DNA of 64,000 bases from Terriglobia bacterium (GTDB taxonomy: Bacteria; Acidobacteriota; Terriglobia; Terriglobales; Acidobacteriaceae). The stretch spans positions 1-64,000 of the forward strand of contig JAIQFH010000043.1 of NCBI GenBank assembly GCA_020073385.1. The letters run 5' to 3'. Below the pieces are notes generated by a model. It worked only from the letters and a program-made list of their open reading frames with translations. It was not told where the DNA came from and ran no database searches. Shown piece by piece: positions 52,646 through 63,400 of the stretch. A program made the translations under genes and the position numbers. Position 1 is the first letter of the stretch. Each line of letters opens with the position of its first letter.

Positions 52646-53983
52646 TTAATGGGATGATGGCTGAGCAGTGAGTTTGTGCAGTTCCTCAACCGAGGTATTC
52701 AGCAGGTTACGCAGCACTGCAACTTCCGCCGCAATCCCCGTATGTAGTGCCGGGTCAAGATCGGGCGCAAACAGAGGAGAGTGATTCGAAGGCAAAGGAT
52801 CCCCCGATGCCTTGGCCTCGGCGAATTTCCCGGGATCGGCGCCTCCCAGGCTGAAATAGAAGCCGGGAACACCTTCCTCCACGTAGTAGGAGAAATCTTC
52901 AGAAGTCGTGATCGGCTCCGCCACGACAACACTATCCTTGCCCAATGCGACCTCGAGGGGCGCCCTGAGTCGCTGGGCCAGCGCGGGATCGTTATACACC
53001 GAGTCGTCACCCTGATAACGATCGATCAAGGGGTCGCGAGGAACGCCGGCTGCAGCGGCTTCCCCTTTCGTGATGCGAGTGATGGCAGCGAGAATCTGCT
53101 TGCGTACGTCCTGTTTGTATGTCCGCACGGTCAGCCCCATTTCCGCCTGGTCCGGGATGATGTTGTTCTTTGTTCCTGCATGGATATAGCCGACCGTGAC
53201 AATCGCCATCTCGCCCGGTTTTACCTCACGAGAAACGATCGACTGCAGGGCGAGAATGGTTCGCGCGGCGATCACGATGGGATCTATCGTCGTGTTGGGC
53301 GATGCGCCGTGCCCACCCTTGCCGTAAATCGTTATCCGTACCGAGTCGGCATTCGTGTTGTAAACGCCGGGCGTGATTCCGACCAAACCCGCGGGAAACG
53401 TGTTCCCGACGTGCAACGCCACAGCCACGTCCGGCTTAGGAAATCGCTTGAACAAACCATCATTGATCATGACCTTGGCTCCTCCGAAGCCTTCTTCGGC
53501 GGGCTGGCCAATCAGCATGAGCGTGCCGTGCCATGTGTTCTTGCTGTGAGCCATGATCTCGGCTGTGCCCAGAATCGCCGCCATGTGCAGATCATGTCCG
53601 CACGCATGCATCACGGGAACTTCGCGGCCGGCATCGTCTTTGGCGTGTACTTTGCTGGCATAGGGCAGGCCGGTTTTTTCCTCGACGGGCAAGGCGTCCA
53701 ATTCGGTGCGCAGCATGATGGTTGGGCCAGAACCATTTTTCAGAATGGCGACCACCCCAGTCCCGCCAACGTGCTCCGTGACGTCATAGCCGGCGCTGCG
53801 CAGGTGAGCGGCCAACTTCTCCGCAGTTTGAGTTTCATGCTTCGACAGTTCAGGATGCTCGTGCAGATCGAGATACAGTGCATGAGCGTCGGGATAAACG
53901 GTTTCCACTTCTTTGGAAGCCGGAGTCTGAGCAATCGATACAGCGCCAAGGAGAATAATCAATAAAATCTGGTAGCGAGTCAT
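52646..53983 (-). CDS. Exported M20-family amidohydrolase
   Basis: 445 residues. A signal peptide (1-20) is followed by an M20D metallo-aminoacylase domain. The HACGHDLHMAA zinc-ligand motif is clear. The EGFGG catalytic Glu region and dimerisation insert (about 200-310) follow, then SEDFSYY near the end. Members include indole-acetyl-amino acid hydrolases and HipO/AbgB-type aminoacylases that release amino acids from N-acyl forms. Export suggests scavenging of peptides or acyl-amino acids. The gene is convergent with the esterase gene (46-base gap) and divergent from the HPF-sigma gene. Confidence 0.9.
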   Translation of the reverse strand: MTRYQILLIILLGAVSIAQTPASKEVETVYPDAHALYLDLHEHPELSKHETQTAEKLAAHLRSAGYDVTEHVGGTGVVAILKNGSGPTIMLRTELDALPVEEKTGLPYASKVHAKDDAGREVPVMHACGHDLHMAAILGTAEIMAHSKNTWHGTLMLIGQPAEEGFGGAKVMINDGLFKRFPKPDVAVALHVGNTFPAGLVGITPGVYNTNADSVRITIYGKGGHGASPNTTIDPIVIAARTILALQSIVSREVKPGEMAIVTVGYIHAGTKNNIIPDQAEMGLTVRTYKQDVRKQILAAITRITKGEAAAAGVPRDPLIDRYQGDDSVYNDPALAQRLRAPLEVALGKDSVVVAEPITTSEDFSYYVEEGVPGFYFSLGGADPGKFAEAKASGDPLPSNHSPLFAPDLDPALHTGIAAEVAVLRNLLNTSVEELHKLTAQPSSH

Positions 53984-54180
53984 GGCAGGGCATCATAAAC
54001 GGCGGGAAGAAGAGGCGGCAAACCTTTGTCGCGAAGCTGGGATTTGTACCAGCCATTCCCTGGCTAAATTGTTGTCTCCGGTCTCTCTGATTTCTGCGCT
54101 TGCCTTCTTCATACCGGGTGTACAATTTGCTTAAGAAGCACTTGGTTGCGCGAACTTCGTATAGCAAGGCCGAGGCGCTC

Positions 54181-55233
54181 ATGAACGTTCACGTCAGTTA
54201 TCGTCTTCCGAAAAATCCCGCCGTAGAAAAAGACGTTCAACATCAGATCGAAAAACTAGGCAAAAGGCTGCAGGTGTTCCGGCCCGAGTTGGTGCATCTT
54301 CGGGGAGTGGTGGAAGATATCTCGCCCAAAGAGGGCACCTGTGTTTCGTTGAACTTGCGGCTGCCCTCGGGCCAGATGGCGGTGCAGGCCAAGGCTCCGA
54401 CGGCGGCGACCGCAGTAAAGACAGCGTTCGAGGACTTGCTCCAGCAGGTCATCAAGCACAAGGATCTTTTGCGCGCGTCGCACAAATGGCAGCGCGGACG
54501 TCGTGGCAATAGCGCCCGTTCTGAACCGCCCTTGCGGGAAGTTCCATTTGAGCAAACACTGGCGGCGGTATTTGCGCCGACCATTTCCGGCGATGACATC
54601 CGCTCTTATGTGAATGCCAACCTAGCCCGCCTTGATCGATTCGTTGAACGTGAAATCTACTTCCGTGAAGCGCAGGAAACCATCGTTCCCGACTCCATTT
54701 CCAAGGAGGAAGTGATCGATGAGGCGATTGCCGCTGCCCTCAGCGACGGGCAAGAGAAGCCGGAAAAGCTGGCGCTGGAGCCCTGGCTCTATCGTCAAGC
54801 GCTGCGAGCCCTCGACCACTTGTCACACACCGACGAGAGCAATGGGACTGCGGTGCATCTGGAAGACTCGGCTCGCCTTCCCAATGTGAAAGCCAGCGAT
54901 GAACCGGAGCTGCAATTCCACCAGCCTGACGAGGCCATTACCGGAGCAACCGTGATTGCAGACTCGCGCATTGCCACTCCGGAGGAGATCATGGCTTCCG
55001 ATGAACTGCTCCGACTCATCGCTTCCGCACTGCGCGATCTTGGGTCGGGACCACGCGAGGCGTTTATCCTCCATGCGGTCGAGGGCTTCAGCGTCGAAGA
55101 GATCGTGGCTATCACTGGCCAACCGTCGGACATGGTGCTGGGCTTCGTTTCCGCCGCGCGCGACCACTTGCGCAAGGCACCGGCGTTGGCCGGGCAGTTC
55201 GAGGGCCGTTTAGCTCCAACCGGTGCAGCCTGA
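54181..55233 (+). CDS. HPF/RaiA-like domain fused to a sigma-70-like C-terminal part
   Basis: 350 residues from the ATG at 54181 with GAGG before it; the frame is open to 54100. Residues 1-105 look like a hibernation-promoting-factor fold: MNVHVSYR at the start, the long helix VQHQIEKLGKRLQVFRP, a beta hairpin VSLNLRLPSG, and a second helix with LLQQVIKHKDLLRASHKWQRG. Residues about 140-215 resemble sigma region 2, with VNANLARLDRFVEREI and PWLYRQALRALDHLS. Residues about 275-335 resemble sigma region 4, with LGSGPREAFILHAVEGFSVEEIVAITGQP. The fusion links ribosome hibernation to transcription-type helices. It lies just upstream of an aeRF1-like gene with 30 bases between. Confidence 0.7.
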   Translation: MNVHVSYRLPKNPAVEKDVQHQIEKLGKRLQVFRPELVHLRGVVEDISPKEGTCVSLNLRLPSGQMAVQAKAPTAATAVKTAFEDLLQQVIKHKDLLRASHKWQRGRRGNSARSEPPLREVPFEQTLAAVFAPTISGDDIRSYVNANLARLDRFVEREIYFREAQETIVPDSISKEEVIDEAIAAALSDGQEKPEKLALEPWLYRQALRALDHLSHTDESNGTAVHLEDSARLPNVKASDEPELQFHQPDEAITGATVIADSRIATPEEIMASDELLRLIASALRDLGSGPREAFILHAVEGFSVEEIVAITGQPSDMVLGFVSAARDHLRKAPALAGQFEGRLAPTGAA

Positions 55234-55263
55234 TCCAAAATCATTAATCTTGGGGGGAGATCC

Positions 55264-56496
55264 ATGAGCATGACTCGCGAACAAATCCGTGAATTGGCTG
55301 AGTTTCAGGATCAAGATTCTTGCGCTGTCAGTTTTTATTTCCAACCTTCCACGCCGTGCAATAAAGCTCATAAGGAAGACACGATCCTCATCAAGGACCT
55401 GGCGCGCGAAGCGATGCGCACGCTCGAAAGCAAGGGCAGAAAAGACGTTGTACGATCTGACATTGACCGTATCGTCAGGCTCTCCGGGGAACTGCGCAGC
55501 AATGGCACACACGCGAAGGCGGTGTTTGCATGCGCTGGGCAGGACGTCTGGCGGGAATACGACTTGCCCGCAAATTTGGGTGCCACGCAGCTGTTCGTAG
55601 GCCGCCATTTTCACCTGAAGCCTTTGGCACATCTCCTCGGCGCTTCACCCCTGCTCGCCATTGTTCTTCTGGACAGACATCGCGCCCGCATCTTCGATCT
55701 TCGCCTTGGCGAACTCACCGAACGGGAAGATCTGTTCCATCCGCTGCCGCGTCGAGGGCGCAGCGATGGGTTCGCCGGATACGAGGGCGGCCACGCCCAG
55801 CGCCGGGTCGAAGATGAAGTGCGCCAGCACTTCAAGAACATCGCCGAAAACTTGAAAGAGTTGATGGATAAGGGTGTATTTGAGAATTGGATTCTCGCCT
55901 GCCAGGACGCGCACCGCCCGCTGTTCGAGCCGCAACTCCACCCTTACCTGAGTCAGGCGCTGATCGGGCGGTTCCATGCTGATTTGGCGCGTGCAACGCG
56001 AGACGAAATCCGCACCCACGCGCAGCAGATTGTCGAGCAATGGCAGAATGAGCGCCGCCGCGATCTGGTGAACCTTGCACTCAGTCAGGCGCGCAGCAAT
56101 GGGCGGGGCGTTACCGGGCTTCGGCGCGTCCTGCGGTCACTCGAGTTGGGGGAAGTGCAGACCCTTCTCATCGGTGAGAATCTGCAGGCCCACGCCGTCG
56201 AGTGCACTGGTTGCCGCCATATCGATGCCCATCTGGTCAGCAACTGCCCGGTCTGCGGGCGGGCGATGCAGGAAATCGTTGATGTCGGCGAAGCGATCCT
56301 GCCGTGGGTGGTTCGCCGCGATATCGAGACTTTCTATGTCAAAGACGATCCCGAGTTCGACAAAGTAGGGAATATTGCGGCCCTGCTTCGTTTCCGCTCC
56401 GAAAAAGTGCAGCCCATTAGCGCTTTCGACGCTGATCGCCTGGAGAAAGCAGGCGCCGTGTATCCGGGGCGCCTGCGCAGATTCGCCAGCCGTTAG
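55264..56496 (+). CDS. Bacterial aeRF1-like (baeRF) protein with zinc ribbon
   Basis: 410 residues with a strong GGGGGGAG site. It resembles archaeal/eukaryotic release factor 1 in layout. The N-terminal domain is at about 1-125, and the middle domain at about 126-265 begins with LLAIVLLDRHRARIFDL. The third domain, about 265-400, has GVTGLRRVLRSLELGEVQTL as in eRF1. Where eRF1 has GGQ, the loop here reads YEGGHAQRR (Gly175-Gly176-His177). A zinc ribbon has Cys314, Cys317, Cys328 and Cys331. Bacterial homologues have been described as baeRF families, to my knowledge. Their role in ribosome rescue or hibernation is inferred here from the HPF-like gene upstream. Confidence 0.8.
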   Translation: MSMTREQIRELAEFQDQDSCAVSFYFQPSTPCNKAHKEDTILIKDLAREAMRTLESKGRKDVVRSDIDRIVRLSGELRSNGTHAKAVFACAGQDVWREYDLPANLGATQLFVGRHFHLKPLAHLLGASPLLAIVLLDRHRARIFDLRLGELTEREDLFHPLPRRGRSDGFAGYEGGHAQRRVEDEVRQHFKNIAENLKELMDKGVFENWILACQDAHRPLFEPQLHPYLSQALIGRFHADLARATRDEIRTHAQQIVEQWQNERRRDLVNLALSQARSNGRGVTGLRRVLRSLELGEVQTLLIGENLQAHAVECTGCRHIDAHLVSNCPVCGRAMQEIVDVGEAILPWVVRRDIETFYVKDDPEFDKVGNIAALLRFRSEKVQPISAFDADRLEKAGAVYPGRLRRFASR

Positions 56497-56506
56497 CACT
56501 GAGAGA

Positions 56507-56545
56507 ATCCGGGAACCCCGTGCGTGTGTTCCCGGATATGTCTCC
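56507..56545 (+). terminator. Intrinsic terminator after baeRF gene
   Basis: A perfect 10-bp stem, ATCCGGGAAC / GTTCCCGGAT, with an eleven-base loop, followed by a C/T-rich tract (TGTCTCCTC) that includes a few Ts. It would end the HPF-sigma/baeRF transcript. The weak T-run lowers confidence. Confidence 0.7.
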
Positions 56546-56716
56546 TCTTTGCGAGAACGGGAAGCTATTCCTGTTGACACAACTCCGATTGGGTGGGGTC
56601 TATGCTGCGAATGCCTGGACCGCATGTCGTGGTATGCTTCCGGCTTTGCTGTGGTTCACCCCGCAAGATTCTGGGCGGAGTTAACTTCCCGATGATGAGT
56701 GGTCCTGGAGGAGCCT

Positions 56717-57973
56717 GTGACAGTTTCGCGTCGTGATTTCGTGAAGACTTCGGTCCTAGGAGCAATCGCCACCGCGGCGGTGTCGAATCCGAAGGATTCC
56801 GTCGCATCTACTATCGCGACCGATCAAGGGCACGCTTCGCAGAACGATGCGAAGCGGCCGATTATCATCTGCGCCCATAACGGATACGCATACGTGGAAG
56901 CAGCTTACGCTTTTCTCAAGAGTGGCGGAGACACGCTCGAGGCGGGAGTCCGCGTGGTGAAAGGGCCGGAGAACGATCCCAACGATGATTCCGTCGGTCT
57001 GGGCGGTCTGCCCAATGAAGAGGGTGTCGTCGAACTCGATGCCTGCTGCATGCACGGGCCTACTCGCCGGGCTGGTTCCGTGGGTGGCGTGCGCAACATC
57101 AAGAATGTCTCGATGGTTGCCAAGGCTGTTATGGAGCATACAGGGCACGTCATGCTCGTTGGGGAAGGCGCAGAACGATTTGCCGCGGCTATGGGTTTCC
57201 CGCGCGAGAACCTGCTGACCGATCGCTCCCGCAAGATTTGGATGCTGTGGAAGGAATTCAATTCTGACCGTGACTGGTGGGGGCCAGGCATCGCTGATCC
57301 GCATTGGCAAGCGCCCGCCCCCAGTTCCAAGCCACAGGCGGATTTACTGCGTGACCGCATCGATCAACTGAAGCAGCGTGCCGTCGATCTGGGCATCGAA
57401 CAGCAGTTCCTCCTTTCCGCAGTGCGCCGTGTGCTGTTTCCGCCGACGGGGACGATCCACTGCTCCGTTTTGAACGAAAAAGGGGAAATGTCCGGCATCA
57501 CCACGACCAGCGGGCTTGCCTTCAAACTGCCCGGCCGTTGCGGGGATTCGCCGATCATTGGCGCCGGATGCTACACCGATCAGGACGTGGGCTCCGCCGG
57601 GGCGACCGGCAGCGGGGAAGAGAACATCAAAGTCGCGGGTGCCCACACGATCGTCGAGAACATGCGGCACGGCATGTCCCCGCAGGAAGCCGGAATCGAT
57701 GCGCTTAAGCGCATCATGCGCAATTACAACGGCGACATGAACAAGTTGCGCTTCATGGACATGACGTACTACGTCCTGCGCAAAGACGGCGCCTACGCCG
57801 GCGTGAGCCTTTGGGAGGGATATTCGGCGGGCAACCCGCACAAGATCGTGGTACACGACGGCACTTTGCGACAGGTAATCGCGACGCCTCTGCTGAAAGG
57901 ATATTCGCAGGAATGGCCGCCATTCCCGACGATTCCCGAGGAACTGAAGAAGGACTCGGAGTATCTGAAGTAA
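56717..57973 (+). CDS. Tat-exported glycosylasparaginase-like Ntn hydrolase
   Basis: 418 residues from the GTG at 56717, with GGAGGAG directly before it; the frame is open to 56699. A twin-arginine signal (SRRDFVK at the start) is followed by an Ntn-hydrolase fold. The likely autoprocessing Thr is in PPTGTIHCS near residue 245, and GAGCYTDQDVGSAGATGSGE follows. N4-(N-acetylglucosaminyl)-asparaginases cleave the amide link of glycosyl-asparagine, and isoaspartyl peptidases share the fold. The C-terminal helices are complete. The family usually has 300-350 residues, so this is somewhat longer. Substrate is uncertain. Confidence 0.85.
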   Translation: MTVSRRDFVKTSVLGAIATAAVSNPKDSVASTIATDQGHASQNDAKRPIIICAHNGYAYVEAAYAFLKSGGDTLEAGVRVVKGPENDPNDDSVGLGGLPNEEGVVELDACCMHGPTRRAGSVGGVRNIKNVSMVAKAVMEHTGHVMLVGEGAERFAAAMGFPRENLLTDRSRKIWMLWKEFNSDRDWWGPGIADPHWQAPAPSSKPQADLLRDRIDQLKQRAVDLGIEQQFLLSAVRRVLFPPTGTIHCSVLNEKGEMSGITTTSGLAFKLPGRCGDSPIIGAGCYTDQDVGSAGATGSGEENIKVAGAHTIVENMRHGMSPQEAGIDALKRIMRNYNGDMNKLRFMDMTYYVLRKDGAYAGVSLWEGYSAGNPHKIVVHDGTLRQVIATPLLKGYSQEWPPFPTIPEELKKDSEYLK

Positions 57974-58001
57974 GAGCTAACGACCGACGGCCAATGACCG
58001 T

Positions 58002-59033
<1,032 letters not shown>

Positions 59034-59206
59034 GCGATCTCTCCTGGCGCTACAGAAATCTTACACGCCGGGGTGTGACTATACCGCACTCGCGAACAGA
59101 ATGAAAATACAGGATTCACCGAATCGTTTTTGTCCGCCGAAAGATCGAATGCGTTCGCGACCGGTGAGCATGGTATTCTCCTATCCCTGATTTCGAAACC
59201 AAGCCC

Positions 59207-60409
59207 ATGGCCGACAAGCGTCCGCTGACTTTCCTCTGCATCACGACCTACGAAAAGGGGCAGGAGTTCATGCGCGAGTGCAAGCGCCAGGGATGCCGGG
59301 TGCTCCTGCTGACCGCCGAGAAACTGCGTAACGCGGACTGGCCTCGCGAAAGTCTCGATGACACGTACTACCTTCCCGATGAAATTCCTCTTGCCGACAT
59401 CGTGAAGGCGGTGACGCATCTTGCCCGCAATGAGAAGCTGGACCGTATTGTCGCGCTCGATGAATTCGACATGGAAACGGCCGCAACCTTGCGCGAACAT
59501 CTGCGCATCCCCGGGATGGGCCTCACCACCATGCGGTATTTTCGCGACAAGCTGGCGATGCGAATGCGGGCCCTGGATCGCAACATCCGCGTGCCTGACT
59601 TCGTGCCGGTCGTGAACCACGGAGACATTCAGTACTACCTGGATCACGTACCCGGGCCTTGGGTGCTGAAGCCCCGCCAGGAGGCGTCAGCGATCGGCAT
59701 TAAGAAGATTCATGCCGGGGAAGAATTGTGGCCGGTACTCGAACAACTCGGCGACACGAAGTCCACATTTCTGCTGGAGAAGTTTGTCCCGGGAGACGTG
59801 TACCACGTCGACTCGGTGGTTTCGGAAAACGAGGTGGTGTTCTCGAACGTCAGCAAGTACGGCAAGCCGCCGATGAATGTGGCGCACGGGGGGGTCTTCA
59901 CGACGTTCACTGTGCCTCGCGGTAGTGAAGACGATTCGGCTCTTCGCGCAATTAATCTTGACCTGATTGCTGCGCTGGGACTGCTGCGCGGCGTGGCGCA
60001 CGCGGAGTTCATCAAAGCGAATGCCGACGGTGAGTTCAATTTTCTGGAGTGTGCGGCTCGAGTCGGCGGAGCGTACATCAACGAGATGGTCGAGACTGCG
60101 ACTGGAATCAATCTATGGCGCGAGTGGGCCCGCATCGAGGTTGCCGGCGGAGACGGCAGCTACAACCTTCCGCCGACCCGTCAGGACTATGCAGGAGTGA
60201 TCCTCTCGCTCGCGCGCCAGGAGAATCCCGATACCTCGGGCTATAACGATCCTGAAGTGCACCTGCGCATTAAGAGGCACCACCACGCCGGGTTGGTATT
60301 GAAGTCTTCGGAGCCGGAACGAATTCCCCGCTTGCTCGAAGACTACGCCCGCCGCTTCGCAGAAGAATTCATGGCCGTCGAACCGCCGAGAGACAAGCCC
60401 ACAGCCTAA
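59207..60409 (+). CDS. ATP-grasp carboxylate-amine ligase, unknown substrate
   Basis: 400 residues. An N-terminal Rossmann-like domain (about 1-105, TFLCITTYEKGQEFM) is followed by an ATP-grasp fold with VLKPRQEASAIGIKKI, EKFVPGDVYHVDS and FLECAARVGG. The family joins a carboxylate to an amine using ATP, as in peptide-like or purine precursors. Homologues exist in acidobacterial genomes as single genes. No partner ligase or peptide gene lies nearby, so the product is unknown. The ATG at 59207 is the first Met. The stop is three bases from the TonB receptor stop codon on the other strand. Confidence 0.85.
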   Translation: MADKRPLTFLCITTYEKGQEFMRECKRQGCRVLLLTAEKLRNADWPRESLDDTYYLPDEIPLADIVKAVTHLARNEKLDRIVALDEFDMETAATLREHLRIPGMGLTTMRYFRDKLAMRMRALDRNIRVPDFVPVVNHGDIQYYLDHVPGPWVLKPRQEASAIGIKKIHAGEELWPVLEQLGDTKSTFLLEKFVPGDVYHVDSVVSENEVVFSNVSKYGKPPMNVAHGGVFTTFTVPRGSEDDSALRAINLDLIAALGLLRGVAHAEFIKANADGEFNFLECAARVGGAYINEMVETATGINLWREWARIEVAGGDGSYNLPPTRQDYAGVILSLARQENPDTSGYNDPEVHLRIKRHHHAGLVLKSSEPERIPRLLEDYARRFAEEFMAVEPPRDKPTA

Positions 60410-60412
60410 CTC

Positions 60413-63400
60413 TCAGAATACGTAACGTGCGCTCAGCTGAATCTGCCGCGGCGGCTTGTTGCCGTAGGAATTCGCGGAAAGGATCTGTCCGAAGTTCGTC
60501 GCGCCCAGAACGTGCGCCGGAATATCGAAGTTCGGGTGATTGAACAGGTTGAAGAAGTCCCCTCGGAACTCGAGCCGACGGCTCTCTGAACCCAGCGTCA
60601 TGCTCTTCGCCAAACCAAAATCGAGATTCGTATAACCGGGACCCGTGAGGATGTTGCGCCCCTCGGTGCCGAACTGGAACGTGTTTGGAATGACTCCCGG
60701 TGCGGGGAAAGCAAACGCACAGGTGTTGAACCAGCTCTGGGGGACTCTCAATTGCGTCGGACAGCCGGATGCATTGGTCGTTTCAAATGGTGCGCCCACC
60801 AAGTCCGGACGCGCCGGGTTCCCAAACGCCGCCCCGGCGGAAGTTGATGCGCCGGCCAGAACAACCGTGAACGGCGAGCCCGACTGCGCCGTGATAATTC
60901 CTCCCGCCTGCCAGTTCCCCAAAAGTCGAGTGGGCCCGCCCTTCCACAGCTTGTGCAGAGGCAGGTCGTAGACGAAGCTCCCGGAGAATCTATTTACGGC
61001 GTTGAAGTCCGAGGGACCACGGTCGGCTGCAAGGTCTTGCGAATTCTGCGGCAGGCCTGCTCCTACGCTTCCTCCGAATACCGACGAGATATCGTCACAC
61101 GACTTGGAATATGTGTACGCCAGGAGCAACGAAAGGCCGTTTCGCGTGCGCTTCTCGGAACGCAGTTGCAGCGAGTTGTAAGAGCTGTTGGCGCTCGATT
61201 CGACGTAAAGGATCGACGCGAACTGAGGAAACGGCGGCCCCGTGTCGGGGTTTACCTGGTTCAAATCAATGACGTTGCTCAGGTGCGTCCCTTTAGAGCC
61301 GACATACGCCGCATCCACCATCCAGTTGGGGAGCACCTCGTACTGCAGGTCGGCATTCCACTGTTGCACGTACCCGTCACGGAACTTGGGAGAGATCATG
61401 TTGTCCTGCACCAGTCCGCCCGGCTGACTGAGAATGTCCTGCACCGTACACAGGCCGCCCGGACAAGTGAACGGGTTCTGTTGCGAGAACGAAAGATTGT
61501 AATAGGGAGGGTTAATGCGCGGAAAGATGTTGATATTCGCAATCGACGAATCCCAAAAGACGCCGTAGGCTGAGCGGACGACCCAGCGCTCGGTCTTCAA
61601 CGGCCGCCACGCGAATCCGAGGCGCGGACCGAAATCCGTTTTGCTCGGCGAGTATGTCGCTTTGGGGATTCCGTTGGTCCCCGCCTGAATGAACTGGCAA
61701 TCCGGAACCGGCGTACAGGTGGCCGAGTTCGCGGTGAGATCCGGTACGCTGAAACGATTCAGAGCTTCCACTGGCGGCGTGTTGTATTCGTAGCGCAATC
61801 CTACATTCAGCAGGAAGCGCGGAACGACGTGAATGTCGTCCTGGATGTAAGTGCTCACCCCGTGGCTGCGCAGGCTGTTGAAGGTGTTGCCGGTGACTCC
61901 GATGGCGGCGTCGGGAACTCCGGCCAGCAGTTCGGTCAAAGCCAACGTTGGAAGATCGATCCCTGGCGGTGGGGCACAAGTTGGCGATTGCGTCGCAACG
62001 CAGCCGAGGAAGAGCCATTCGCCGCGTGCCAGAAAATCGAGGTAATTGTCGAGGCGCATCCGGTGAAAATCCGCGCCGATCTTGAACTGATTGCGTCCGA
62101 CCGTCCAGGCCACATTGTCCGCGATCTGGATCGTGGTATCGTGCCGATCCTGCGGATAGTTCACCGGCTCCCCAATCCCATCAAACCCGGTGATGGAGAG
62201 GTTGGGATAGCCTAAGTCCACCGGATTGGTAAGAACGGGTGGGAATCCAAGCACCGTGCTGAAATCCGTTCCATGATTCTGCTGCAGCACTGTCGCTCTC
62301 ATTCGGATGAAGCCCAGCCGAAATTCGTTCAGCAGCTTCGAACGAAACACGCGTGTCCATTCCAAACCGGCATTCTGGCCGTGATTCAGTGTGAAACTGC
62401 CATAACCCGGCAGTTGCGTGAACGAGTTCACCGGATCGACGGGAGAGAATATGTTCTGGTCGATGAGCGAATAGTGGGCAGAAACCGTGTCAGTCGCGCT
62501 CAAATGGTGGTCCAGTTTGCCGCTGTAGAGATTATCGGAGCGTCGAATGACCGGAGCAGACAGGAATCTGTTCGAATCCAGCAAGTCGGAGCCGGCGTTG
62601 GCCTGCGGATAAAGACTGAAGACGTTTTGCCCAACCTGGCACGACGGGTTGTCAGGACATCCAAAAAACTGCTGAGCTAACCCTGACGCCGTGGCCCATT
62701 GCACCTGCGAAGGCACGGTTGCCACGCGCGTGCTCGCCTGCCGCAGTCGCAGTCCCTCATAGGAGACGAAAAAGAAAGTCTTATCTCGGAGGATCGGGCC
62801 GCCCACGGTGCCACCGAACTGGTTGCGCTGCAGCGCCGGAATCCCTGCGCATGTTCCCGGCGCAGAATTCGGCGTGCAGTCGGGCAGGTCAAAGTAGTTT
62901 TTCGCGTCCAGGCTGCGGTTGCGGAAGTATTCAAAAAGTGAGCCATGGAACGCATTGGTGCCGCTCTTCAGCACGACATTAATCTGCGCGCCACTGGCTC
63001 GTCCATATTCCGCCGAGTAGTCACTGGACTCCACTTTGAATTCCTGAATGGCATCGACGGAAGGCAAGGCCACGTACTGGTTAATGTACGGATCGTTGTT
63101 ATCCACTCCATCGAGCAGAAAGTTATTCGATTGCTCGCGCGCTCCGTTGACACTGAGCGCTCCACCCTGGGTGGAGTTCTGCGAGCCTTCGGCCGCCAAC
63201 TGGCTTCCTGGGACGAGCAGCGCAAAATCGAGGAAGTTGCGCTTGTTGAGCGGCAACTCCTGCACCAAGCGATTGTTGAGTACCTGGCCAAGAGTGGACG
63301 TGTCGGTCTGGATGGCTGGAGGCGTGTCTTTCACTCTGACTTCTTCCGTCGCCGCGCCGACCTCAAGCGCAAAGTCCACACGCACCGTCTGGTCGACGTC

